From Actinomycetes bacterium (GTDB lineage Bacteria > Planctomycetota > Phycisphaerae > JAACET01), in NCBI GenBank assembly GCA_030614915.1, contig JAUXAG010000023.1, positions 1 to 36,760 of the forward strand: a stretch of 36,760 nucleotides of DNA, read 5' to 3'. Made by a program: the position numbers and the translations under genes. Positions 23,727 to 31,575 of this stretch are shown here, one piece after another. Numbering within the stretch: position 1 is the stretch's first letter; each line of letters starts with the position of its first letter. Under the pieces are notes generated by a model. The model saw only the letters and a list, made by a program, of their open reading frames with translations. It ran no database searches and had not been told where the DNA came from.

Positions 23727-24329
23727 TTATTTATCCGGCTCTTGAGGGTCATCACCGAGGAGCATGCGGAGCTCCTCGGGAGTAACTAGGTCCTGGGTCT
23801 TGAGCTGCTTGGTTTTTGGGGCCTTGAGGGGAGGAGGTTTTCTCCTATTCTTTGCTACGGTCCTGGCGGCCAAGAAGTTCTCCTGCTGCTGAGGCTCGAC
23901 GGCTGGGGCGGGCTGCTTATCGATGGGGCGAGCGGGTTGAGCTCGGGGCTGTTGGCGCAACTGCGAGAGCTTCTGGGGCAACTGTTCGCTGGATAGGGCC
24001 TCGGTGGCTCCGTGCCAAGTGGCGTCAGCCAGGCGAGGATTGCTCAACTCATCGCCCTTGCCGAAGGCCAACAACTGCAGTTGCGGATAACGGCGGCTGA
24101 CGGCTGAAAAGAATGACATCTCGGCTTGGCTGAGTTGGTCGACACCGACGACGACCAGGCGGAGGTGGTTATGCTTGAGCAATAGGGCTATGCCGGCGTA
24201 GGCCTGGGAAGCGCGGAGGGCCTTACCCGGCTGCCAGATGCGGCGGACCGTCAGCCAGGCCTGGTCTGCATCGCCATTGCGACCGATAAAAAGAAGAGTC
24301 GGTAGCTCCTGGGCCACGGTGATCTCCAA
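23727..24329 (-). CDS. Receiver-like protein, partner of the diguanylate cyclase (function unknown)
   Basis: A 200-residue protein without a confident family. The N-terminal 110 residues resemble a receiver fold by pattern: LPTLLFIGRNGDADQAWL at the start, IALLLKHNHLRLVVVGVDQL, then YPQLQLLAFGKGDEL. No phosphoacceptor Asp is clearly placed. The middle is rich in Pro, Gln and Lys (PIDKQPAPAVEPQQQ). The C-terminal 20 residues, DLVTPEELRMLLGDDP, form a short conserved-looking peptide. It stands 12 bases ahead of the diguanylate cyclase gene and carries the same low-complexity style, so a role as adaptor or modulator of the cyclase is suggested. The upstream side is a repeat-rich gap. The ATG at 24329 is the only plausible start. 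Confidence 0.6.
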   Translation of the reverse strand: MEITVAQELPTLLFIGRNGDADQAWLTVRRIWQPGKALRASQAYAGIALLLKHNHLRLVVVGVDQLSQAEMSFFSAVSRRYPQLQLLAFGKGDELSNPRLADATWHGATEALSSEQLPQKLSQLRQQPRAQPARPIDKQPAPAVEPQQQENFLAARTVAKNRRKPPPLKAPKTKQLKTQDLVTPEELRMLLGDDPQEPDK

Positions 24330-24475
24330 ACCCTCTCGTTCGCCAATCTAGCTATACACTGCGCCCATATATAATATAAGATTAAATGCGTGGATAATCA
24401 AGTTTTGGGTGTTTTTTGGGTGCGTTTTGGGGAAATCATAGTCTAAAGAAAGGCACAGAGGCACAAAGTAAGAAA

Positions 24476-24542
24476 AGAAACCCCCAGGATAAACCTGGGG
24501 GCTAAACACTAAAGAAACCCCCAGGATAAACCTGGGGGCTAA
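24476..24542. repeat. Pair of CCCCCAGG hairpin repeats
   Basis: Two units, each with arms CCCCCAGG/CCTGGGGG around ATAAA (24481-24501 and 24518-24538), are separated by CTAAACACTAAAGAAA and preceded by GAAA. The same hairpin appears at 13701-13721 and 32023-32043. Just ahead (24446-24475) is an AGGCACAGAGGCACAAAG stretch, a repeat phrase also met at 31998-32021. These and the element at 24692-24754 occupy the 476-base gap 24330-24805. Right after the pair, 24543-24566 shares ATGGGGCCTGAGAGCCTGATT with 32109-32129. No coding sequence is supported in the gap. Confidence 0.8.
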
Positions 24543-24691
24543 ATATGGGGCCTGAGAGCCTGATTTCACAAAGCACCGGTGTTTTTTGATCGTTGGGCCG
24601 GGGCGGGCTTTTCCCTTGAACAAAGCTGGCCGGTGGGCGTAAAATGGGTGCGTGTTTGGGGCTCAGGGCTACTGGATAGAGGATAACCTCC

Positions 24692-24754
24692 GCGAGGCAG
24701 TAATCTCGATTTTCAAGCGATTGAGATTGCCACGGCCTTTGAAAAAGGCCTCGC
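24692..24754. repeat. Junction-forming inverted-repeat element ahead of dxr
   Basis: Outer arms GCGAGGC (24692-24698) and GCCTCGC (24748-24754) enclose two inner stems: AATCTC/GAGATT (24702-24707 and 24723-24728) and GGCCTTT/AAAGGCC (24734-24740 and 24744-24750). It ends CTCGCAATGACA, a phrase frequent in bacterial dispersed repeats. The folding potential as a three-way junction is seen directly; its origin and any role for dxr are unknown. It lies about 50 bases upstream of the dxr start. Confidence 0.5.
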
Positions 24755-24805
24755 AATGACATAGAAACGCAATTTATACCCCCTGAACGTAGGTGGAGGG
24801 CTGTT

Positions 24806-25963
24806 TTGGCGGGTGAGTCCGGAGTAGTTGTTCTCGGTTCAACCGGCTCGGTGGGCAGCAATGCCCTAGACGTGATCGGCAGGCTTCCGGAGCGTCTGCG
24901 GCTGGTGGGTCTGGCGGCCTGCTCAAGTTGGCAGCGCTTGGCCGAGCAGGTGAAGCGGTTTAGTCCGGCCGCGGTGAGCCTCTATGACAGCTCTTTGGTG
25001 GAGAAGCTCAGCGAGGCCCTGAACGGGGCAAGGGCACAAATCCTCAGCGGGCAGCAGGGCCTGCTGGAACTAGCGACGCATCCGGAGTGCCAGACGGTTG
25101 TGGCGGCCAGCTCTGGGACGGCGACCCTGCCGGCGGTACTGGCAGCCATCGAAGCGGGTAAGACCATAGCCTTGGCCAACAAGGAATTACTGGTCATGGC
25201 GGGGTCGATCGCCATGCCGCTGGCCAAGGCTCGGCAGGCGACGATCATTCCGGTGGATTCGGAGCACTCGGCGATTTTTCAGGCTGCTCGCAGCGGCAAA
25301 GGTTCTGAGATTGAAAAGGTCTTTATCACGGCTTCGGGGGGTCCGTTTAGAGACAGCTCGGCCGAGCAGATGGCCGAAGCGAGCGTTGAAGAGGCCCTGG
25401 CCCATCCGACCTGGTCGATGGGCCCAAAGGTAAGTATCGACTCGGCCACGATGATGAACAAGGCCCTGGAAATCATCGAGGCCCACTGGCTGTTCGATCT
25501 GCCGGCGGAGATGATCGAGGTGGTGATCCATCCCGAATCGATTATCCATTCGATGGTGGAGTTTCGGGACGGCTCAGTGGTGGCCCAGATGTCGCCGCCG
25601 GATATGCGCAGTCCCATACAGTATGCTTTGACCTTCCCGGAACGACTTGTCGGCTGTACGCCGCGATTGAGTGTGGGGCATCTGGCGAGCATGAGTTTTT
25701 ATCGTCCAGATGTGGAGCGTTTCGGGGCTATCGAGCTGGGCTATCGGGTGGTGCGAACGGGTGGCAGCTCCGGAGCGGTGCTCAACGCGGCGAACGAGGC
25801 CCTGGTGGAAGCCTTCCTTCAGCGGCGTATCCGACTTACCGATATACCTGTATTGGCCAAAACCGTGCTTGACCGTCATGAGTTGATTTCTGAGCCCGAT
25901 TTGGCGGACATCCTGGCCGCTGCCGACTGGGCTGTGAATGAGGTGCGTAAATGCATTGCCTGA
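24806..25963 (+). CDS. dxr: 1-deoxy-D-xylulose 5-phosphate reductoisomerase
   Basis: A 385-residue enzyme that converts DXP to 2-C-methyl-D-erythritol 4-phosphate with NADPH, the first committed step of the MEP isoprenoid pathway in the cytoplasm. The NADPH motif is VLGSTGSVGSNALDV (residues 10-24). LANKELLVMAG, the metal-binding IIPVDSEHSAIFQ, TASGGPFRD and HPTWSMGPKVSIDSATMMNK are all present, as is the substrate loop VEVVIHPESIIHSMV-type segment. Length is normal. Translation starts at TTG 24806, supported by GGAGGG at 24795-24800; no better in-frame start is near. Its end overlaps rseP by 13 bases, so the pair is translationally coupled, a gene order often seen in bacteria. Confidence 0.96.
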   Translation: MAGESGVVVLGSTGSVGSNALDVIGRLPERLRLVGLAACSSWQRLAEQVKRFSPAAVSLYDSSLVEKLSEALNGARAQILSGQQGLLELATHPECQTVVAASSGTATLPAVLAAIEAGKTIALANKELLVMAGSIAMPLAKARQATIIPVDSEHSAIFQAARSGKGSEIEKVFITASGGPFRDSSAEQMAEASVEEALAHPTWSMGPKVSIDSATMMNKALEIIEAHWLFDLPAEMIEVVIHPESIIHSMVEFRDGSVVAQMSPPDMRSPIQYALTFPERLVGCTPRLSVGHLASMSFYRPDVERFGAIELGYRVVRTGGSSGAVLNAANEALVEAFLQRRIRLTDIPVLAKTVLDRHELISEPDLADILAAADWAVNEVRKCIA

Positions 25964-27936
25964 GCGACTGTTTGACGTTGGCTGAAGGCGGCTTGATCCT
26001 GGCGGAGCTGCCCAACTGGCTGGGCCCGGTTGTTGATTGGGTCTGGGCCGTTCTGCTGTTTGCCTTCGGCATCGGGCTGCTGATCTTCGTTCATGAACTC
26101 GGACACTTTTTGGCAGCCAAAGCCGTAGGCATCAAGGTCGAAGCCTTCCGTGTGGGACTTGGGCCGAAACTGTTCGGCTTCAAACGTGGTGAGACCGATT
26201 ACCGCGTTTCGCTCATACTCTTTGGCGGCTATATCAAGATGCTCGGGCAGGATGATCTGCATCCGGATAAGCGCGTGGATGATGAGCGGGCCTTTTGCGC
26301 TAAGTCCGTCGGGCAGCGGTTTTTGGTCATCTTCGCCGGGGTGGTCATGAATGTGATTTGTGCCTTGGCCCTTTTCATTATTCTGTTTCGCTTTACGGGA
26401 GTGGATTTTCAGCGAGCGGAGGTGGGTACAGTTTTCCCGGATACGGCGGCCTACAAGGCGGGCATTTTACCGGGCGATACTATCCTGGCCGTCGATGGAA
26501 AGGGCGTCCGGGACTTCGGGGAGCTGCGCATGCACATCGCCCTGGCCCGCGAGGGCCAGGACGTCCTTCTGCGAATCCAAAGGGCCGGTCAAGCGGAGCC
26601 TTTAGAGTTAACTGTCCTGCCGGAGTATCCGAAGTATTTGGGTTCCAAGGCCAAAGTCCGTGGCATAGGTATTACCAGCCCGGCTAGTCTGACGGTTTAT
26701 GAGACTAGGGACTATGCCGGGGCGGATGGTCTGGAAGAGGACGACACTATCGTCGGTTTGGAATTTGACGGTGAAAAACACTATTACGATAAGTACTATA
26801 AGTTTTCCGAGGCGGTGAATGAACGGCGTGATAGGCCCACGGCTATTATTGCTGTTCGGGATGGAAAAGAGCTGGGGCCTATTATGCTTCGGCCGCATTT
26901 AGGAGCCGGCTCAAAGATTCTGGGCCTGATTCCTCCGGCAAAGATTAGCTACGTGACAAAAAACAGTCCGGCCGAAAAAGCGGGTCTAAAACCCGGGGAC
27001 GTAATCAGCTCTTTTAATAATCGCCCCTGGCCCAGCAGCGCAGGTGTGTCCAACATAATTGCCGAGGTTGAGGGTCGGGAAGTAGCGGTCAGTGTCCTGC
27101 GAGCAGGCAAACTCCTGAATCTGCAGGTTACTCTGCGATCAAAGAATCATAAAGAGGGGGCCTTGGGAATACTTCAGGAGGCGGATTACCAGAACCTGAT
27201 CGTGGCCAATAATTACGCCAAGCCCGACAAGAATGAGCAGGGCAAGGCTGGAGAGGATAACTCGGGGGCCAAGCTCAGTGTCGATATCCCTGCCGGAGCA
27301 AAGCTGCTGAAACTCAATGGTAAGCGTTTGGTGAACTGGTCGGATTTGATCGGGCGACTCCAGGAGCAGGCTGGCTCACGCGCCGAGCTGAGCTACTCTT
27401 TTGAAGGAAAGACGAAATCGGTGTGGCTAACCGTGCCTCCGGCGGATAGTCCTGTCTGGCAGCATAATTGGCTGTTCTATGCGGACGTGGACACCAAAGC
27501 AGACCTGATAACGGTCAAGACCGATTCTCTGCTGGAGGCGGGCTATATCGGCCTGCACAAGACCTGGTTTTTTATGCAGAGCATCTTTCTGACTCTCACT
27601 CGTCTGGCTCAGGGCAGTGTTAAGACCGACGCTCTGCACGGGCCGGTAGGGATCACACAGCTGAGCTTTATGGTAATCAAGCATGGCGGGATTACCTATT
27701 TTCTCTATTTCATGGGTATGATTGGTGTAAACCTGGCTATAATCAATTTCTTGCCTATACCTTTCCTGGACGGTGGTCATGCCTTATTCCTGCTGCTGGA
27801 AAAGATAAAGGGTTCACCGGTTTCGGTACGCGTGCAGACTATCGCCACTACGGTAGGTATGGCAGCCCTTGGGGTATTGTTCATCTTTATTACCTATAAT
27901 GATATATTAAGAATTTGGCGAGGTCTGTTCGGCTGA
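25951..27936 (+). CDS. rseP: RseP-type site-2 zinc metalloprotease with two PDZ domains
   Basis: A 661-residue intramembrane protease of the S2P/RseP family, which releases membrane-tethered anti-sigma factors by regulated proteolysis. The zinc site HELGH is at residues 48-52 in the first membrane helix (GIGLLIFVHELGHFLAAKA), and the second catalytic element NFLPIPFLDGGHALF begins at residue 599 with Asp607. Two PDZ domains lie between them: one near 150-235 (VFPDTAAYKAGILPGDTILA) and one near 325-400 (NSPAEKAGLKPGDVISSF). There is extra sequence of about 200 residues compared with the 450-residue E. coli protein, which is usual in planctomycetes. ATG 25951 lies inside the dxr end (13-base overlap). 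Its stop lies four bases from the convergent mnmE-like gene. Confidence 0.94.
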   Translation: MHCLSDCLTLAEGGLILAELPNWLGPVVDWVWAVLLFAFGIGLLIFVHELGHFLAAKAVGIKVEAFRVGLGPKLFGFKRGETDYRVSLILFGGYIKMLGQDDLHPDKRVDDERAFCAKSVGQRFLVIFAGVVMNVICALALFIILFRFTGVDFQRAEVGTVFPDTAAYKAGILPGDTILAVDGKGVRDFGELRMHIALAREGQDVLLRIQRAGQAEPLELTVLPEYPKYLGSKAKVRGIGITSPASLTVYETRDYAGADGLEEDDTIVGLEFDGEKHYYDKYYKFSEAVNERRDRPTAIIAVRDGKELGPIMLRPHLGAGSKILGLIPPAKISYVTKNSPAEKAGLKPGDVISSFNNRPWPSSAGVSNIIAEVEGREVAVSVLRAGKLLNLQVTLRSKNHKEGALGILQEADYQNLIVANNYAKPDKNEQGKAGEDNSGAKLSVDIPAGAKLLKLNGKRLVNWSDLIGRLQEQAGSRAELSYSFEGKTKSVWLTVPPADSPVWQHNWLFYADVDTKADLITVKTDSLLEAGYIGLHKTWFFMQSIFLTLTRLAQGSVKTDALHGPVGITQLSFMVIKHGGITYFLYFMGMIGVNLAIINFLPIPFLDGGHALFLLLEKIKGSPVSVRVQTIATTVGMAALGVLFIFITYNDILRIWRGLFG

Positions 27937-27940
27937 CGCC

Positions 27941-29158
27941 CTAATCATCCAGACATTCGCGCAGCGCGGTCCGGGCTGGGCCCGAGAGCGTTTGATCATC
28001 TTCCTTCAGGGCCCTTGCTGCTTTTTCCAAACATTTTTTCTGTCGCTCGGTGAAGAGCAGCGGTCCGCCATCGCGGAGCTTTTCGCAATTCAGAGCTTTC
28101 AGGAGGGCGGCGGTGAGTTCTTTGCGGCCTTGGCCGGTAAGGGCGGAGGTCTTGACGCAAGGCCAACGAACCAATTCGGCAGGGACGGCCTTAGCCGAGA
28201 AGCCTTTCAAGTCAGCCTTGTTGAGAGCTACGACGGTTTGTATGCGGTCGGAAAGTTGGGGCAGGGTCTGGGGCGGGCTGGTGCCGTCAATGACCAGTAA
28301 GCGCAGGTCTGCCCGTCGGCTCTGCTGGTCGGCCCGGCGAATGGCTTCAATTTCCAGGGCATCGACAGGGTCCCGATGGCCGGCGGTATCTATCAGGACT
28401 ACTGAAAGTCCGTCCAGGGAGGTTTGATGTGTAACCCAATCGCGGGTGGTTCCGGGGTGGGGAGTTACGATGCTGGCCGGGCGTGAGCTGAGGAGGTTGG
28501 CCAAGGAACTCTTACCGGCGTTGGCTGGGCCGATGATTGCCACCGTCGGCGGGGTTGTAAGGCGTCTGCCCCAATTCCAGGTGGCCAACAGGCGGTCGAT
28601 TGGCTGGCGCATCTGTTTGGCCGACAATTCTTCATTCAATAGTCGCAGCAGCTCGGCCGTGAGCCCGCCGGTGAGTTGCTCGAGGAGGATGCGGACGGTC
28701 AGGTCCGTGTGGGCCCGGCAAAGCTCGCCCAATACTTCGGCGGCTAGGCCCTGACAGCTGCCGCCTGCAATATCGACAAACTGGGCCAATCCCGCGCCCG
28801 GCAAGTCCTGGGCTTGGACAGGAGATGCTCCGGCTGCGGCGAGCACTTCCATTATCTTCTGGGCGGGGCGGACTCCGCCATGGCAGCAAATGTCAACGGC
28901 CTGACGGCCTTGCTGGGTGAGCCGGCTCACGCAGAGGACCACTTCATCCACCCGCTGGCCGTCGGCCTCAACGATGTAGCCATGATGTATCTTGCCCGCC
29001 TTGCCCCGCAGATTTATTGGCTGGCCCTTGCCATCCCGCAAGACAGCCCGCAGCAAATCCGCAGCCCCGCGGCCGACGACCTGCACCACGGTAATGCCAG
29101 CCGGTCCCAGCGGGGTGAGCAGAGCCGCTTGTATGCCTGCCGAGGCCAGCGCGCTCAT
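27941..29158 (-). CDS. MnmE/TrmE-like GTPase lacking the C-terminal Cys motif
   Basis: A 405-residue protein with MnmE domain order. Residues 1-120 are TrmE-N-like (ALLTPLGPAGITVVQVVG, LTQQGRQAVDICCHGG), then a helical domain carries an inserted G domain. The GTPase motifs are G1 GPANAGKS (210-217), G2 HPGTTRD (234-240), G3 LIDTAGHRD and G4 ALNKADL. True MnmE modifies U34 of tRNA with MnmG and ends in FCIGK, whose Cys is needed. Here the chain ends ARTALRECLDD and lacks that tail, and it is about 50 residues shorter than E. coli MnmE. The start at ATG 29158 overlaps coaX by four bases; the frame extends to 29245 without family match. Either a divergent paralogue or an MnmE with lost activity is possible. 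Confidence 0.85.
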   Translation of the reverse strand: MSALASAGIQAALLTPLGPAGITVVQVVGRGAADLLRAVLRDGKGQPINLRGKAGKIHHGYIVEADGQRVDEVVLCVSRLTQQGRQAVDICCHGGVRPAQKIMEVLAAAGASPVQAQDLPGAGLAQFVDIAGGSCQGLAAEVLGELCRAHTDLTVRILLEQLTGGLTAELLRLLNEELSAKQMRQPIDRLLATWNWGRRLTTPPTVAIIGPANAGKSSLANLLSSRPASIVTPHPGTTRDWVTHQTSLDGLSVVLIDTAGHRDPVDALEIEAIRRADQQSRRADLRLLVIDGTSPPQTLPQLSDRIQTVVALNKADLKGFSAKAVPAELVRWPCVKTSALTGQGRKELTAALLKALNCEKLRDGGPLLFTERQKKCLEKAARALKEDDQTLSGPARTALRECLDD

Positions 29159-29922
29159 TCCTTGGTCCCCCGCTGCATCTGCCGCAGCGAAAGCTCGATG
29201 CCCATCAGGGTCAGGTCCGGCACGTAAGCCTGGATGAAACCGCATTCGGCGCAGATGAGTTCGCCGTCGCCGCCGGTAACAATGGTTGTCGGCCAGGCCC
29301 TGAGCTCGGTGGCGTAGCGCTCGACGAGCTCGCGGATGGCCCCCACGGCCCCGTAGTATATGCCGGCTAGGATGGCCTGGGAGGTATCCTTGCCGTAGAC
29401 CCAGTCCGGACGGTCTATTTTCACCTCGGGCAGCAGTGTGGTCTGCTCATGAAGAATGCGGGCCGAGAGCGCCAAGCCGGGCAGTATGGCCCCGCCGAGA
29501 AAGACCCCCTCGGGTGAGACACAATCAACAGTAATGGCCGTGCCGGCGTCAACTACGGCTACGGCGTCGGCGATTCGCTCGTAAGCAGCAGCGGCATTGA
29601 GGATGCGGTCCACGCCGACCTTTTCCGGGGCCGGCAGGTCCACTTTCATGGGCAAAGGTACCTCCTGGCCCACGGTCAGGACCTTCATGCCCACGTCCTG
29701 GGCCAATACCTCTTGCAGCAGGCGGTAGACGGGTGGATTGACACTGGCCAAAACGGCGGGGTTATTCCCGCCGGCGGCCATCTCGCCCCATACCTGGGCC
29801 GTCTCGATCAGCTCAGCCTGATTGTTGCTGAGCTGATGACGCTCGCCGCGGGTGAGTCGGCCATTCTCAAATATGCCGAAGGCCACTCGCGAATTGCCCA
29901 CATTTACCACCAGCATTTTCAT
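29155..29922 (-). CDS. coaX: Type III pantothenate kinase
   Basis: A 255-residue kinase of the CoaX family (ASKHA fold), catalysing the first step of coenzyme A synthesis. Visible family motifs are the N-terminal nucleotide loop VVNVGNSRVAFG, the GVDRILNAAAAYE loop, the central DAGTAITVDCV and GGAILPGLALSARIL, and the later VTGGDGEL. The N-terminal motif is usually D-x-G-N-T, and here the Asp is Asn (residue 7), while the second Asp in DAGT is kept. ATG 29922 overlaps the Obg stop by one base (TGATG); a TTG at 29925 would add one residue. It overlaps mnmE-like by four bases, so the three genes form one operon. Confidence 0.93.
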   Translation of the reverse strand: MKMLVVNVGNSRVAFGIFENGRLTRGERHQLSNNQAELIETAQVWGEMAAGGNNPAVLASVNPPVYRLLQEVLAQDVGMKVLTVGQEVPLPMKVDLPAPEKVGVDRILNAAAAYERIADAVAVVDAGTAITVDCVSPEGVFLGGAILPGLALSARILHEQTTLLPEVKIDRPDWVYGKDTSQAILAGIYYGAVGAIRELVERYATELRAWPTTIVTGGDGELICAECGFIQAYVPDLTLMGIELSLRQMQRGTKE

Positions 29923-30935
29923 CAAGCGTCTCCCAGGTCTTCATCCGGCAATTGGGCGAGCTTGGCCCACAAGGCCTCGGTCAACTCTCGTAGATTGGTG
30001 CCGACCACGGCTGAGATGCCGATCACCTCGGTCTTGAGATTGTCCCGCAGCTTGGTCAAGGCCTCCTCAGAGCCGGTCAGGTCCATCTTGTTGGCTACGA
30101 TCAGTTCCGGCTTGGCGGCGAGCTTGGGGCTGTAGGCGGTGAGCTCCTGACGAATGGTCCGATAATTCTCGGCTGGGTCCGCTTCTCCCGGCGGACAGAT
30201 ATCCAGCAGCTGTACGATTATCCTCGTCCGCTCGATGTGTCGCAAGAAGGCTTCGCCCAGGCCCAGTCCCTCATGGGCGCCTTCAATCAGGCCCGGCAAG
30301 TCGGCCATGACCATCCGACGGTAATCGCTCAGCTCCACGATCCCCAACTGGGGATTCAAGGTGGTAAAGGCGTAGGCGGCGATCTTCGGGCGGGCGGCTG
30401 ACAGTCGACTCAAGAGTGTGCTCTTGCCGGCGTTGGGCATGCCCACCAGGCCGATATCGGCGATGAGCTTGAGCTCCAATTTCAACCAGCGCCGGCGGCC
30501 CTCGGTTCCCGGCTGAGTGATACGCGGGGCCTGCTCGGTGGCTGTAGCAAATGCAGCGTTGCCCTTGCCTCCCTTGCCGCCTTCGGCTACGCAAATCCGC
30601 TGTCCGGGCTTGGTCAAATCCTGTAAGAGCAGGCCCAGGTCTCGGTCATATACCAACGTTCCAGCGGGTACGCGGATAACGATGTCCTTGCCCTTTTTGC
30701 CGGTCATGTTTTTGCCCTTGCCGTGACCGCCGCCCTTGGCCCGCCAGTGATGTCTGCCGGCTATGTCCGAAAGGGTATCCAGACCTTCGACGGCTTCGAG
30801 GTAAACGCTGCCACCGTGGCCACCGTCGCCGCCGTCGGGACCACCGCGAGGGACGAAGCGCTCCCTCCGGAAGCTCAGGCATCCATGGCCTCCGTCACCG
30901 CCCTGTACGAATATTTCGACTTCATCGACAAACAT
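29922..30935 (-). CDS. obg: Obg GTPase (CgtA/ObgE)
   Basis: A 337-residue GTPase that acts in ribosome large-subunit maturation and stress signalling. The Obg fold is recognised by its Gly-rich repeats: VQGGDGGHGCLSFRRERFVP, GGPDGGDGGHGGSVYL, and GGGHGKGKNMTGKKGKD. The G domain follows with G1 GMPNAGKST at residues 165-173, G2 YAFTTLNPQ, G3 ADLPGLIEGA and G4 IVANKMDLTG. The C-terminal TGS-like extension of some Obg proteins is absent; the chain ends soon after the G domain, which is normal for many species. The start at ATG 30935 gives the canonical MFVDEVEIFV. Normally obg follows rpmA directly, but here a two-gene module and repeats intervene. It is co-transcribed with coaX and mnmE-like. 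Confidence 0.96.
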   Translation of the reverse strand: MFVDEVEIFVQGGDGGHGCLSFRRERFVPRGGPDGGDGGHGGSVYLEAVEGLDTLSDIAGRHHWRAKGGGHGKGKNMTGKKGKDIVIRVPAGTLVYDRDLGLLLQDLTKPGQRICVAEGGKGGKGNAAFATATEQAPRITQPGTEGRRRWLKLELKLIADIGLVGMPNAGKSTLLSRLSAARPKIAAYAFTTLNPQLGIVELSDYRRMVMADLPGLIEGAHEGLGLGEAFLRHIERTRIIVQLLDICPPGEADPAENYRTIRQELTAYSPKLAAKPELIVANKMDLTGSEEALTKLRDNLKTEVIGISAVVGTNLRELTEALWAKLAQLPDEDLGDA

Positions 30936-31011
30936 TGCCCAGTCCCATCGGGGATAGTACCGGCGGTCTTCATCAATTATTTCTGCCGTGTGCGGATTTT
31001 TTGCGGCTGAG

Positions 31012-31575
31012 CTACTGTTCCAAACGGTCCGAAATGGCCTTCCATATGGACTCCAATCCCAGTTTTACGGCCCAGTCGGTAATGTAGTCCCTATCAACCT
31101 TCGAGCCGCTGATTTTCAATACGCCGCTGATATCGCGGAGGTGCTTTTCTGAACCACCCTCACGGTAATACTCCATTTTTTTGATGATCACATCCTCGGC
31201 AGATGCAAACGAGGCCTCATAATCCTCTGCCGGTCTAAAGCGCTCGGCCCGAGCAAAACGGCAGCGATTGAAAGGTGTATCTTGCGGGATTATGACATCA
31301 ATTTTCAAACCAGACGAAGGATGAATGATGTTGAACTGAGCTTGCTGTTGCACAGCCACTCGAACAGCTTCTTCGCTGAGGTAGAAATCCGGGGCTGGAA
31401 ATGCTCGGCAAAACTCGGCAATTTGCTCCGTCCCCAGATCAATGACTATGTCAATGTCATTAGTGAATCTGGGCTCGCCAAAGAAAATTGTGGCTACCGA
31501 CCCGGTCACCATATAGCTCAGCCCCAGCCTCTCGATTGCTGCTACCACATAGCGTAGCAGCTCAGAGTGCTCCAT
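31012..31575 (-). CDS. Nucleotidyltransferase-fold protein
   Basis: A 187-residue protein of the DNA-polymerase-beta-like nucleotidyltransferase superfamily. The motif YMVTGSVATIFFGEPRFTND carries Gly25-Ser26 and is followed by IDIVIDL, giving the first two catalytic acids Asp40 and Asp42; a third Asp93 is in LKIDVIIP. The arrangement suits a nucleotide-transferring enzyme. Similar small proteins (MNT/AbiEii-like) serve in toxin-antitoxin or phage-defence pairs, while others modify small molecules. The start ATG 31575 has GGAGG seven bases upstream and lies inside the 3' end of the preceding small gene (14-base overlap), so the two are translationally coupled. It interrupts the usual rpmA-obg linkage. 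Confidence 0.8.
   Translation of the reverse strand: MEHSELLRYVVAAIERLGLSYMVTGSVATIFFGEPRFTNDIDIVIDLGTEQIAEFCRAFPAPDFYLSEEAVRVAVQQQAQFNIIHPSSGLKIDVIIPQDTPFNRCRFARAERFRPAEDYEASFASAEDVIIKKMEYYREGGSEKHLRDISGVLKISGSKVDRDYITDWAVKLGLESIWKAISDRLEQ

Noticed and set aside
24348-24861. Minus-strand frames with a repeated FSPQVYPGGFFS peptide, also at 31884-32087
   Set aside because: The peptide is simply the translation of the CCCCCAGG hairpin repeat; frames start and stop in unrelated repeat DNA and have no ribosome-binding site.
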